A DNA stretch of 50,000 nt, from the NCBI RefSeq assembly GCF_964340395.1, contig NC_135549.1, forward strand, positions 7,934,842 through 7,984,841. Direction: 5' to 3'. This DNA comes from Glandiceps talaboti. Taxonomy: Eukaryota > Hemichordata > Enteropneusta > Spengelidae. Below, piece after piece: positions 1 to 30,915 of this stretch. Numbering within the stretch: the stretch's first letter is position 1; every line of letters starts with the position of its first letter. A program made the position numbers and the translations under genes. Under the pieces are notes generated by a model. It ran no database searches. It was given only the letters and a program-made list of their open reading frames with translations, and was not told where the DNA came from.

Positions 1-1534
1 GCTGCTGTTTTGTCATCGTCTGATCATGCACGAAAGTATGGCCCAGGGCTGTGATCAGCGCAGTACCGGCAAAGTATCCTCCGTTCGCGTCGCTGCTCGT
101 CACTGACGTACTGTCTGTGTGGCCCCCTACTCAACACACTTTGCTCGCATTAGTCTCGGCTTTTCACAAAACGCATTGATTTCATTACGGTTCAATACAG
201 CTAAACTCCGTTTCTTCAATTGCAAACTGCAGCTGGAAAACTGAGACGGGTCTCAATGATGTACAATCACTCAATGTATTCATTCATATACCGGTATATC
301 ACATCGTAGTCGGACATAATCTGACATAGTATATGAGTAATCTTTTGCATTTAAGACAGCTGTGCATCTCGAACCGTCATGTCCCTCCCTGTCGTCATCA
401 TTTCAATGCAAATTTATATATCGAAATTTCATTACATTTCCGCGATTTTAGTCGTAGGCTATTTCCTTCGTTGATTAACAATCATCTAATTGATCACATT
501 AATTATTTTACATAATTTTTATACAGAAATATTGACACATTTTCGTATACATACGGTCTACCTTTTTAACTTATATTACCATACCTTTATCTGCCATTTT
601 TAACATACTGGTAGGAATTGTTATAACATATCGATATCAGGACGACCTGTACATATATATACATTCTTACTGTCTAGTATATATTATTGTTTACCACGTG
701 AGATACATTGGGGTCCAATGTCACACTTTCTGGGAGTTGATATATAGAAATAGAAAGGCAGTGATGTCAAAGGTCAAATTACATATGACTTAATCATACT
801 GGTGTCTAGTATGCACATGTTGCAAGCAAGCAAGCAATCATCTGTCTACAATAAAAAACATATCTGATTTGTTACCGATGTCCTGACACCGGATAGTAAT
901 TACAAGGCGATGAAAGGCTGTCAAAACAGACGATGAATCACGTGGATGGGGTTGAAAAGCTTACAAATTATGCTAACAGGTAACGGAATCAGTTATACGG
1001 GGGAGGGTCACGAAAATGAACAATAGTAGAATGAAATTTTCAAAATATATAAGTAAATATCAAACGAACGAAGTTGATACGCTCTTTCTGAGAGTTGTCG
1101 GATCCAACTGAGACCCAGAGCTTGTTATTACATGTACTTTGCATGTGAAATTGTAAACTAAGAAATGATAGCTCATTAAATGTGTATTTCAATGTTAACT
1201 GGAGGCGTTGCAATGGCTGTAAATTTATACATATATTGTTAGGTGTCGCTTACTTCACCAATTATATGTAGTTTTCGGTCATATCACGTTTTGATAAATA
1301 ATATTCCACCAAATGAAGCAACGTGTAATTGTCAAAAACGATACACATTGTAGTATGGTTACGTAAATTAACCTTTTTCCTCTTTTTCTGGAACTTTGTC
1401 TGCCATAAATGCCAGAGATAACATTCTATCAAGGGATTCGTGTATCAAAATATCAGGAAGCTACCATTAATATATATATATTGATAAATCAACCAACCAT
1501 CCAGCAGAGGGTCGTGACCTTCTTACTTTTGATA

Positions 1535-1627
1535 ATGTATGTATGTATGTATGTATGTATGTATGTATGTATGTATGTATGTATGTATGTATGTATGTAT
1601 GTATGTATGTATGTATGTATGTATGTA

Positions 1628-1664
<37 letters not shown>

Positions 1665-1749
1665 GTGTGTGTGTGTGCGTGCGTGCGCGTGTGTGTGTAT
1701 GTATGTATGTATGTATGTATGTATGTATGTATGTACATGTATGTATGTA

Positions 1750-1812
<63 letters not shown>

Positions 1813-2005
1813 ATGCCTGCCTGCCTGCCTGCCTGCCTGCCTGCATGCATGTATGCATGTATGCATGTATGCATGTATGCATGTATGTATGTATGTATGT
1901 ATGTATGTATGTATGTATGTATGTATGTATGTATGTATGTATGTATGTATGTATGTATGTATGTATGTATGTATGTATGCATGTGTGTGTGTATATATGT
2001 GTGTG

Positions 2006-2037
<32 letters not shown>

Positions 2038-2098
2038 TGTATGTATGTATGTATGTATGTATGTATGTACTCAGGCGGGTGGGTAGGTAGGTAGATAG
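1535..2098. repeat. Compound tetranucleotide microsatellite (ATGT, CTGT, CTGC)
   Basis: A run of over 500 bases with ATGT blocks, GT-rich interruptions, a CTGT block (about 1751-1810), CTGC and CATG blocks, then ATGT again and a short GGTA tail. The open frames on both strands here are only the repeat read through. Confidence 0.98.
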
Positions 2099-2199
2099 CG
2101 GATATGTGTCTGTGTGTGTAAGTGTGATGGTGCATGTCTGTACGCGTGTATGTATACGGTGTGAATGTGTCGGTCTCTTTATGTCCAATAAAAATTGGA

Positions 2200-2289
2200 A
2201 ATGTGACTTGGTTTACACAGCCTAGCCGAATAAATTAAAACTGTAATGTGACTTGGTTTACACAGCCTCACCGAATAAATTAAAACTGT
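2200..2289. repeat. 45-bp tandem duplication
   Basis: Two nearly identical copies (2200-2244, 2245-2289) differing at AGCC/CACC. Each contains AATAAATTAAAACTG. Confidence 0.9.
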
Positions 2290-5200
2290 ACAACATTGAA
2301 ATCCACATCACCTTCCGATTTAAATTCCAATATAGCAACAACAAAAAATAGTATCACATCTCAACAACTACTACCTGCCAAATACACTAAAATCATACAA
2401 CGTTGATACCTTTGCTCCAAATGTGAGGTGGGGGTAATGACCCTGTGAACGAAAAGCGGAACGAAAAGCGGGCATATCAAACATTTTCATTTACATCTTA
2501 ATGAAGTATTTGTTTGTATTTTGCGATTGTACATTGACACATATTTGCTTAGATAAATGAACATCGGTACATGCATACTATTTAAGTAAAACAATACCAG
2601 ATTACTGTTTCCTTCTAATCCATTTGTATCGACTGATGACCAATTTACATACTAATTAACGAGTAGTTTGTGGATGAAATGAAACACCCCAATGTTATAC
2701 GGGTAGCGATAACCATGTTTGTTGATATGTGACAACTATTTCATCTTGATTTAATTGATTTATCTTAATTAGCTAATCCACAAAGAAAACACCGAAATAG
2801 ACGAAAACAAATGTAAGTATTTGGAAAACAAATATGAGTATTTTCAGTGTGAGTGTTTTGAAAAAAAAAATATGAACATTCTCAGATTACATTTTTGTGA
2901 AACTAGATTCATGTATTGGGAAACATTTGGTGGTTCTTTTACACCATTGTGTCGACAAGATACTTACTGTCAGAGGAAATAAGAGGACATATATGGATCT
3001 GATAATATGCCTTTCAAACCACAGACATTTCCGGTTTTGTGTTTAAACCAAAGCTCGGGTATGTTTGTAGACATGTTTTTCCACCCACGTGCATTGTATT
3101 GTCTCAACCATGTAGTATCCTTACAATAACACTTGTTCCTTTTAGTGACAGCTAGCACCCCCGGCCCCCACTTTGACTGTCAAAGTAAGGTATTGGAAAT
3201 ATCAAAACTTGCAAAAGTTCACATCGCCGGCCACACTTTATCCTGTGTAAATATGCACAAGAGTGCATACGGTTTGTTGGGTTTCGAAAATCTAAATATG
3301 GTCCAGAGTGGTACTTTTTGGACTTTTGAAGATGACTTGGTACGGAGGATTGAATACTTGTCGCCACAAGCCAACTGGCTGGAGCATTAATTGCATCCGT
3401 CCCCAGTTCAATCTCACTTATTCTTGCATCAAAGATCGATGCGTCCTATCACAGCTTCCGATGTAAATCCAGTCCATCATTTTGTAAAAATGTTTTTTTT
3501 TTCTTTAATGATGTATATTTAACATATCATTTAAATCTAGTTTGAAACAAGTATTTTATCTTACCACGCAGATTTTCTTAAAACATGAATCGGAACTTGT
3601 TACACGGACATGATTTGAGTATAACAATCCCCTGTTACTGATTTCATACAAATTGACCGTCCAATTTACATTTACATACCAATCAACACGTCCAAATATT
3701 CATCGCCTGTATATCAGGAACATGACATACGGGTGGTACCTTTGTTAATCGAGACACCATGACTTGATTTATTAGATTAAGAATCGACGTCAATACGCTA
3801 GTGTATAAAACACACACTTGTAATTTTTTGCTTGCTGGTACTAGTGGAATGGCCTCTTTAACACGTCAAGGTATTTAGAAGTAAACAATACTTTGCAAAG
3901 GTCGAACTTTTAACCAAACTTTCGTGTGGTTTGTACGCTCTGAAATGACTTGACGAAGAAAGTATGACGACACAACTAGAAGTGAACTTTAAATATGTCT
4001 CTTAAAAAAGCAAGGCTGTAAATTATGGAAACTCTCCACTTCTCAAATAGAAACAACTTTCTCGGATTTTGTTTTGTTTGACGTAGATAACTTGAGTAGA
4101 TAACATCAAAGGAAAGAAATGCTGTCAATTACATTTTGATGAATGAGGTTTATCTAACACACATTCACTGGGTGGAAAAAATTATAAAAAATACTCTGAG
4201 ATTTATTTTGAATCACCTCCAGTGAACGGTTACAATTAGGAATATTTCACTATTATCCCAGGTTACTATTGGCTAGTAAGATTTTGCTACCCATTTACCG
4301 TAGAATAATATTCTTTCTTCAAATAGAGTCGTTGGGAAAGTTATAATATCTAAGAATGAAAGTGTGTACAGTTTTATGTGAGGTGAATTCTTATGACAAT
4401 ATCTATGAGGGATGTGTTATACATTCACTGTGGTCACTCAGATCGAGGTTTCCTTTAATAACGAGGGTTTGCATCAACGGGATCCAACCACGAGATGACG
4501 TCTCGATAAATCCAAAGGGAAATCACCGAGCGTGTTACTTTTACAAGTGAATTCGTTAGAATTGCGATAACATATTCATTGAGTATGTTGTTTTAATTTT
4601 GCTGTTATACGTCTAAATGTCTGGCGGGCAAGTTATGTTGTATGGTGAATTGCATTATAAGTTGAGAATGATCATACCAAAGTAAAGTTTTATGTAAAGG
4701 TAACAGATCTTGACGGCATCCATAACATTTTGTTTGCACTGACTGTCATATGCAACCACTCAAAAGGTGTGAAACAGACCATAATGAGATTTGGATGCCA
4801 GTGTGATAAACAATACTTGACACTCTTTTGACTGTTTCCAGCGATGTATACCCCGATGTATACAATAATAACCAGTCAAGTGCTTTACAAATAGCCAACG
4901 TGTGAAGTTGTTGGCATAGACATTCCACAGTATGTACTTAGTTGGGGTTCAAGTGTTATCTACAAATATCGTTAGGTAGTACTATACGGAGACCTGCAAC
5001 TGTTCGTAAGTGGGGTTCATGATACCTTATAACGGCGATCTGACTTCTGTTTTTCTCCACTAGTCCACTTACATAATGCTAATTATCTTTTTTTTGAGGG
5101 AACTGAAATGAACTTTCTACTCGGCAAGTTAGTCGGGTTCTTTGAAAGCATAAATCAATTAAAGCAAGACGCTAGAAGTAAAACGTGATCTACTGCCCCG

Positions 5201-6004
5201 TGAAATCGCCATTGTTTTACTGGATACACTAACAATCGTCGGTGACTTTTACCAATTACTCCTGTTGTTAACGATTGCACAAACTAATTTTTACCTTGCA
5301 GCATTCCTTTTATATGACTGGACGGGGAGGATTCTCCATCTTTGAAAGGTAATGACGTGGTAAAACGAGACGTGCTACATTTGATGTGGAAAGAGGAAGG
5401 AGAAAAAACAACACAGATTTGAAAATGAATTGGATGAAGGCAAATGTAGTCAATACTTTGTATCTGATAACCAACACGTAAAGAGCAGACTAAACCATGG
5501 ATATATTGACAGTTTCAAACGGCAAAGTGTAGAAGTTAGAACATGAAGACAGTGTGTATATGAAATCTAATATAGATTGGTATTAGCCCTTAGGTGAATT
5601 CTGTACTGTGTTTAGAAGGTCGATTGGCGGAAATGTAATTCAAACTCTTCGCCAGAGTTGCACGCCATAAATGGAGTAGGCCCACAACTTCAGTATTCGG
5701 GAATTTTACGTCGTCTGGTTCAATATCGTGTTCACATCGAATTTGTTAAAGAATTGGTCGCTGACAGGATTATTTTTATGTATCATGTCAAAGTGCGTGG
5801 TAGATTGCCGAGACCTGCGTGTTTAGACCCTCCCACGGTATTACCCATTCTGTACCTGTTGATCTCTCAACGTCTGATTGAATATTCAGACATTTACCAT
5901 TACTTATTTGTCAGCCAAAGCTCTACTATTATTCTTGCCTAAAACTGCCGTCAAATCTCGCACACATAGCCTGCAGTAGCGGTCGCTTTGACTACCACAG
6001 TGAA

Positions 6005-6035
6005 CCAATCAGCACCAAAAGCGCCGCCTTTGAAG
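6005..6035 (+). promoter_or_regulatory. CCAAT box and TCF/LEF-like site upstream of Wnt2
   Basis: CCAAT lies at 6005-6009. CTTTGAAG at 6028-6035 matches the TCF/LEF consensus CTTTGWWS and directly abuts GCCGCC, resembling the TCF helper motif. Both are within about 135 bases of the Wnt2 start codon. Short motifs like these arise by chance, and the transcription start is unknown. Confidence 0.2.
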
Positions 6036-6138
6036 TTTCCCAATATGGGCATAGTGTCACGGAGCTTCTGAACAAATATGTGGCGTGTGTTGGAAATCGC
6101 GAAATTCCTGTAGCACAGTACGAATACTGTCATAGACG

Positions 6139-24278
<18,140 letters not shown>

Positions 24279-24985
24279 AGTGTATATGGAATCAGACTTC
24301 TATGGTTGAGTTCGTTGTACTCTCTATTTGCATTCCATCGATAATTGTTCATGTCAAAGGAGAAATTGTGAATTTCTTGCACTTGTAATAATTATTCTTA
24401 AAAGTCTCAAAGACCAATTTGTGTCGTTGTATTGAACGTTTCCTCCAAAAATGTCCGCATCATATTTGTTTTGTGTATATATACCACTCGAGTGCCAGTT
24501 AGGGATAGGGGGTGTGGTTCTCTTATGGAACAGCGTACAATCGCCGTTTAATATCAGCCTTGACGGAGAATTCTTTTTATATATTTTCTTATTATAGTGG
24601 AAACATTTATGAAATATAGCTGATATATTTTTGTATGTATATGAAATGTACGTTGCATTCTCCGTATATACAACTGTTTTAAATAACAAGTCATGATGGA
24701 TGGTGGCTGCTATGGTTTCCAACAAAATCCGGATTTTCAAAATTTTAAATACCCCGACCAACATATTTTTATAAAACGATATGGATTTATCTATAATAAC
24801 AAATTTACTGACGTTATTTATGGTTAGAAAATACCGAAACGATTTTCCCGACCGTACTACAGACAGTATTAATTCCCATGGAATTAAATACAGTATTAAG
24901 ACTCTTGGAGGCGCTATACAATTATTTTTCAGACATGGACAGTGTGAGGACATCGGCAGTTCGTTCTTTTTAATGAGACGAGGGA

Positions 24986-25063
24986 AATAAAAGTTTTTTT
25001 TTTCACGTGCCTTGATTACTCGAACTAAATTTAATTGTCGAAACATATCACACGGGCAATAAA
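24986..25063 (+). terminator. Candidate Wnt2 poly(A) signals
   Basis: AATAAA occurs at 24986-24991 and 25058-25063, implying a 3' UTR of about 0.7-0.8 kb. Hexamers are frequent in AT-rich DNA, so transcript data are needed to choose. Confidence 0.25.
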
Positions 25064-25128
25064 ACGAACAGACCAATAACACGAACAGACCAATAACACG
25101 AACAGACCAATAAAACGAACAGACAAAT
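25058..25128. repeat. 17-bp tandem repeat, four copies
   Basis: The unit is CAATAACACGAACAGAC, with AACACG/AAAACG variants. Each variant with AAAA supplies an AATAAA. Confidence 0.9.
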
Positions 25129-26611
25129 AAACACTCAAATTGTACCCAACGTTTTCTAATTTTCCCATCACGGTAAGAATAAGCTTTTATCACATTTTTA
25201 GCCATTTTTAAAGCAGATCTTTGAAAGGACTATTTCTACTTAGTATTGTACATAGCTTTCTTTAGAACGCAATTTTAAATCTGGCATATTTCGATTCTGG
25301 AGGTAGGAAACATTTTTGAATTTACAAGAGCGATTTTACTTAATATAATATTCAATAAACGTTCACATTTATTATTTATTCTATTGTCACTGGTTGTCAT
25401 CTGGCTGATTTTATTTTTATACAACAATTATAGAAATAATGAAAACGTTTTACCTGGCAGACAGTTTTAAATCACTTGAGTCACGATTATTAGGACCGAG
25501 GGCGTAATGTTCACGTGACAAGAAGTTGACGCTGACGATATGAACTCTGATATGAATGAAAGAGCTTACACCATATCATTAAGGTTAACAGTTTGTGTTG
25601 ACGTCACACTATAGTAGGAGCATTGGTGTGCCACAGAGGAGGCTGGAAGGGGTGCAGAGCATGATGGGTAAAAACAACTGTGAAAACTCATTACTCTGAT
25701 GTGCCACGTCAGTTCAGCCCAGAAGGCGACACCGACGTCGAACTGTAAAATTACTGATACCATTAATTAAACGTTACACTGCCAAAACTTGTAGACAAAG
25801 CAACATTTCAATAGGTAGAAATAACACAAATCTCTGTTTAAAGTCTCGACTATTTGTATATAATATAACTGCGAGTTATCATTTGCTTTTGAAATATCTA
25901 ACAATTTCTACAGCAACTGTAGAAACATGTTTTATTTATCGTAGCGCATGTAATTATACCGATCCCATTGAAGATAGAACTGTCGTCAGGCTTATAAGAG
26001 TCAAAAGTGTGTGCTGACGTCATAGAACGAGGATTAATTTGCGGACAAAGATAAATCAATAACACAACGTAGAAATGGCACAATAAACGGTTTATAAGTC
26101 ATGTCTGGTATAGCTGAACGTTTTAATAGTACAACTCTTGAAAAATCGGACAATTTGAAAGAGAAAAACAACATCTGCTATTAATAAAAGTAACATGCGC
26201 GTGCTGATGGTCTATCAAATAAAGCGCTAGCTAAGCGTAACAACTCCACTTCTTAGCCCAGCGTTTTTGTGTTTTCGTTTACGGATTTCAGATAGGCTTA
26301 CATACCTAAAATGTAGTGATAGAAATATCGATGATTGCATGCATGATTCAATGAATGGGTGATGACAAAATCCTTTATTTAACTTAGCAGCAAATAAACC
26401 GACAAATTGATGTCGAGGTGTAAGTGGATCATCATGACAATTTAACGATGTTGAAGTACCTTGGAAATCTAGCCGTATTCCTAAATCGGATTTTGTTTAT
26501 ACCATGGCCCCGTGTGTGTTCAAGTCCCCTGGTCTTAGGGTCGACTCTGTGCACGTGGTATTAATATATTGAAATTTTGTATCCATAAAGGGTTTTACGT
26601 AGCCTGTGTAG

Positions 26612-26985
<374 letters not shown>

Positions 26986-27346
26986 TGGTAAAATAAAATG
27001 TCAATTGTTCAAACACGTACAATCTAAAAGCTGATAAGGATGTTTCAAGAATCTACCTTTTCTTTTACAGTCAAAATCTTCTGTTGATTTCGATGTGGGA
27101 TAGTATATGTACGTATATCATTTTTAGTGGATAATATATAATTATAAGCTACATAAAACATTTATATGCACTACTGAACCCATACGCTCTGTGACTCCTT
27201 GGGGTCGTCGGTCGTTAGCACACACGTGACTATATGGTTTGTACAGCCGAGTATTTTTACTAAAATGTAGAATGGATTCCCCTCAAACCGAAATCGTAAT
27301 TGGAAACATTATCTTTACTGTCAGACTACAGTACCATGCTCACGGA

Positions 27347-27369
27347 CCCCCCCCCCCCCCCCCCCCCCC
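27347..27369. repeat. Poly(C) run
   Basis: 23 consecutive C followed by C-rich sequence. Confidence 0.97.
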
Positions 27370-28051
27370 ATCCACCCCAACCCTCACCCCGGCCGTAAAT
27401 AACGACGGTTCTTGTTAATACTAGCCTGCCATCCGATGTTCGAGTATTCAGTGTAGTACTAAAGCTTATATAGTTACATTAACGTTATATTAGCGCTACT
27501 AGTACTGAAGATGGTGGGTTTTGCTTCACAAAATACACGGTATCTGAGTCTAATGGTAATGTTCACCATTACGATCCCAGATCCCAGATTCCAGATTCTT
27601 GGGAATCCATGCCACGTCTTTGCAGATTATGTTTGTGTACAAATGATATATTGTCAAACCAGTTCACCAAATGTTGGTTAGAAATAGTGAGAATAGGCAA
27701 AAATGCCCACAGTCAAAACGGCCCTTCCGTCCCTGTGCAAAGTAATTCGAATGCGTTTAACAAGTCTACAACTAGTACAAGGTCTAATGCTATGGTTGAT
27801 AGATTTCACATCAAAACATCACCAAACCCTAATGTATGGAGATAGGCCGAAAAGACGATTAGATAGAAGAGTATGATGATCTATCACTTCTGATGTCCTG
27901 CCTTGTCCGATAATTAAACCCTACAGTTTATTTAGATATTAATGTTTGTTCTATATGCTTTCAAAGAGTTTGAAGGTACAGAAAATAACAAATCAATGAT
28001 CCCACAAAACAAAATGGTTTGAAAATAATTACCCGTCCACATTAATGCCAG

Positions 28052-28146
28052 AGACTACAAGAATGGCCGCTGTAGGCGCGCTTTATGCCTTGAGCGAGCT
28101 GAGCATTGAAGATCTAGAGCGCCTACAACCACAAGTCTTATAGTCT
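28052..28146. other. Imperfect inverted repeat, 31-base arms
   Basis: The arms 28052-28082 and 28116-28146 pair with a few mismatches around a 33-base loop. The sequence is GC-richer than its surroundings. Confidence 0.6.
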
Positions 28147-28784
28147 ACCACGTTCAGGGAAGAGTAGCAACGTCTAGCACGTGTATGGATGACAATAACA
28201 GATAAAACATTCGATCTATTTCTTGGTTCTGTAATTACAAATGAGTTTATCATTCATGTATTTTTTATGTGACTTTTTGAAAAGAAAATGTGTATTTACT
28301 GTGGTAGTGTGTATGTAATTGTGCCCGAGATAGAATTACTCACACACGTACACGTACGTAAACATTTATGCAAAATTCATTTTCTCATGAAAGAAAAAAC
28401 CCACCCATCTTTCATGCAGATATAAGTCACTTCTTTGTTATATGACGTCATATTCAAACTGCACGCCTTCATTCCATAAAGATATAAAATGTTCGATGAT
28501 TGATATTCCACCATTGCCTATACATGACAGTGCAAGTACCCACGAGTGTGAAGGAAAGAAGACATCGCCCCCAATTGACAGAAGCTGAAAATATCTCTCA
28601 TAATAAAAAAAGAAGTCAATAATTAGATAAATGTCATTCATAGTAATTGAACACCCGCCTAAAGCACACACGTACAGTGTGTGAAATGGCGTCACAATGA
28701 AATTTCAAGCTATGAAGTATTTGATTTGCTAGCTAAAGGTCTGGTCAAAAACTTGTAACTTATGCCCCTAAATCATAAAAATCA

Positions 28785-29065
28785 TCAATTATGCAAATGA
28801 TTAATTTGATAGTGGAAATCCTACTTATGAGACATCTATAACACAGTGCTGGATATCATTAGCATATACTAAAATACTAGCTTACTACTCATTTGCAAAT
28901 ATCATTAATTATGCAAATTAGTCAGATATATGCAAGTCACACTCATCGTATCTGTAGGACGTATGGCATGATGTCATATCTATATCTTTCATTTTTGGTA
29001 GAATTATGAGCTACCATACATGAGATCTCTCTAAATTGGCAAATCTGAATAATTATGCAAATAAA
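28785..29065. repeat. Repeated AATTATGCAAAT units
   Basis: ATGCAAAT lies at 28791, 28911 and 29055, each within AATTATGCAAAT, with a related ATTTGCAAAT at about 28890. Spacing of 120 and 144 bases suggests a diverged tandem or interspersed repeat. Confidence 0.5.
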
Positions 29066-29875
29066 TAAATCATTAAAGCAAAAAAGGTGATTTTGACATA
29101 ACACACGTGATGCGTTATCAACAATGTATAAACAAATCATGTGAAATTTGAAGTTTTGTACCAAACACCATTCATGTAAATAATCCAGATAAGTGCCAAC
29201 TTTTCCCGGGAAATTTTCACAGAAGCGTGACATCATCCGCACAATCAGGTCTGCCTTACCTAACAAAAATTGCCAAAATACTGGTAAATTCCATGGTATT
29301 GCTAATTTTTTAATCTAGTGATCTCATTTGGTCTAACTGTACTAATACGGTAATTTACAAATTCTACAAAACAGGGCAGGGAAAGTAATCTGAAATTGCT
29401 ACCCACAGACTAGTCCCCTTCAGTTAGAAAGACACAACTTTCGCATTTGTTCTATGATGTAAACTTTTACCATGGCACAACCACCACCCCTACTTGATTG
29501 TTAAAAATGTTTCACACCCGGTTTCACACCTTTTTCTAAAATACATAAGTATAACACCAGCCAGCAGAGTTTATAATAAACCAGGCCACAAAACCATGCT
29601 CTCCGCAAATTCACTCACGACTCACGGGAGGGGGTGTGGGGTGGGGTTGGGATGGTGGTGGTGAAAATCTCTGGAATTCGTTACCTGAACATGCACGGCA
29701 GGCTAAAATAAGCCGACTCTTCAACACCATGCGATGTTTGTGATGTTTGTTAAGTTTTATTCGTAATAGAGATATTTTATGATAATAATTTATTTTACTA
29801 AACCTCAGTTCTTGGGATTCTCAATATATGGAAATATGCATGACGTTTCATCAGAATGGGTTTTCAAGCTATCCT

Positions 29876-29877
<2 letters not shown>

Positions 29878-29922
<45 letters not shown>

Positions 29923-29923
29923 A

Positions 29924-29992
<69 letters not shown>

Positions 29993-29999
29993 TAGACAA
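29878..29999. repeat. (GACA)n microsatellite
   Basis: GACA units with a short AACA interruption around 29917-29930. Confidence 0.98.
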
Positions 30000-30770
30000 A
30001 TAAAGCTATGACATTACCTAAGACATTACCATCTCCTACGGTAGGTTAAATGTTACTCTCTGTCAAACTCTGAAAGCAGATGTACATGTAAATGCATGAA
30101 TTAATATGTTTGAACAAAGCCCTTTACAACAAATCAACTACATCATGTCCATACCGTTGACTACTGTGCCCTAGAAAGGATGACCTTTTTCGGTTATCAT
30201 ACACATAACCGTGAAATAGATGTGCTCATCTGTAGCAGTGACCGCCGAGATAGATACGCCCTCTATGGTACTGTATGTCATCATACATGTCTTTGTTTTT
30301 TACGCCTTACATTCATCACCATTGCTTTCGTCCCATTGCACTTACGTGGGAATCTCTTATATTGAAATAATGTGTGTTACTATAAGCACGTTTTAGACAG
30401 CCATAAAGGCATTGTATCATCAGGTCGTTACATGTTACGAGATACACAGCTTGAAGTTTAATAGATAATGTGTGGTATAATTTGGCTCGATGAAATTTCC
30501 CTGCTGTGACTGAAAAAAGACGGTCTGGAAACCTATAGATTTTGTTGACAGAGTAAAGTTATGTTTCCAATACCAAAGGAAAACAATCTTTATTTGACAA
30601 ACCTGTATAATTGGATGAGTGGATGTAATATTTAATATAGCTAGAATTAAACAGCCATATTCTGATATGGCTTTCACTAACGAGCAGTTTATAAGCCAAT
30701 CATCAACTGGCATCTGAACAATCAATTAATCTATACATTAATAGATTAATCAATCAGAAATCAAACAGTC

Positions 30771-30915
30771 ATCCATCCATCCATCTACCCGTCCGTCCGT
30801 CCGCTCGCCCACCTGTCCATCCATCCATCCATCCATCCATCCATCCATCCATCCATCCATCCATCCATCCATCCATCCATTCACCCATCCATCCATCTAT
30901 CCATCCATCCATCCG
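30771..30915. repeat. (CATC)n microsatellite
   Basis: CATC units with CGTC and CTAC variants at the left end. Confidence 0.97.

Larger units (their letters stand above)
1..6138. other. Upstream noncoding region of Wnt2
   Basis: No convincing exon was found. Bases 1-180 are richer in GC and CpG than the rest and could be part of a promoter or exon of a neighbouring gene. A large tetranucleotide array occupies 1535-2098. A 45-bp unit is duplicated at 2200-2289. From 2300 to about 5900 the sequence is unique-looking AT-rich DNA with only short chance frames. The Wnt2 promoter and 5' UTR should lie near the right end. Confidence 0.6.

Noticed and set aside
1409-2188. Several open frames of 125-225 codons on both strands
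   Set aside because: They are the tetranucleotide array read through; low-complexity Met-Tyr-Val-Cys or His-Thr-Tyr-Ile repeats only.
28943-29266. 107-codon minus-strand frame
   Set aside because: Overlaps the repeated AATTATGCAAAT sequence and shows no domain; likely chance.
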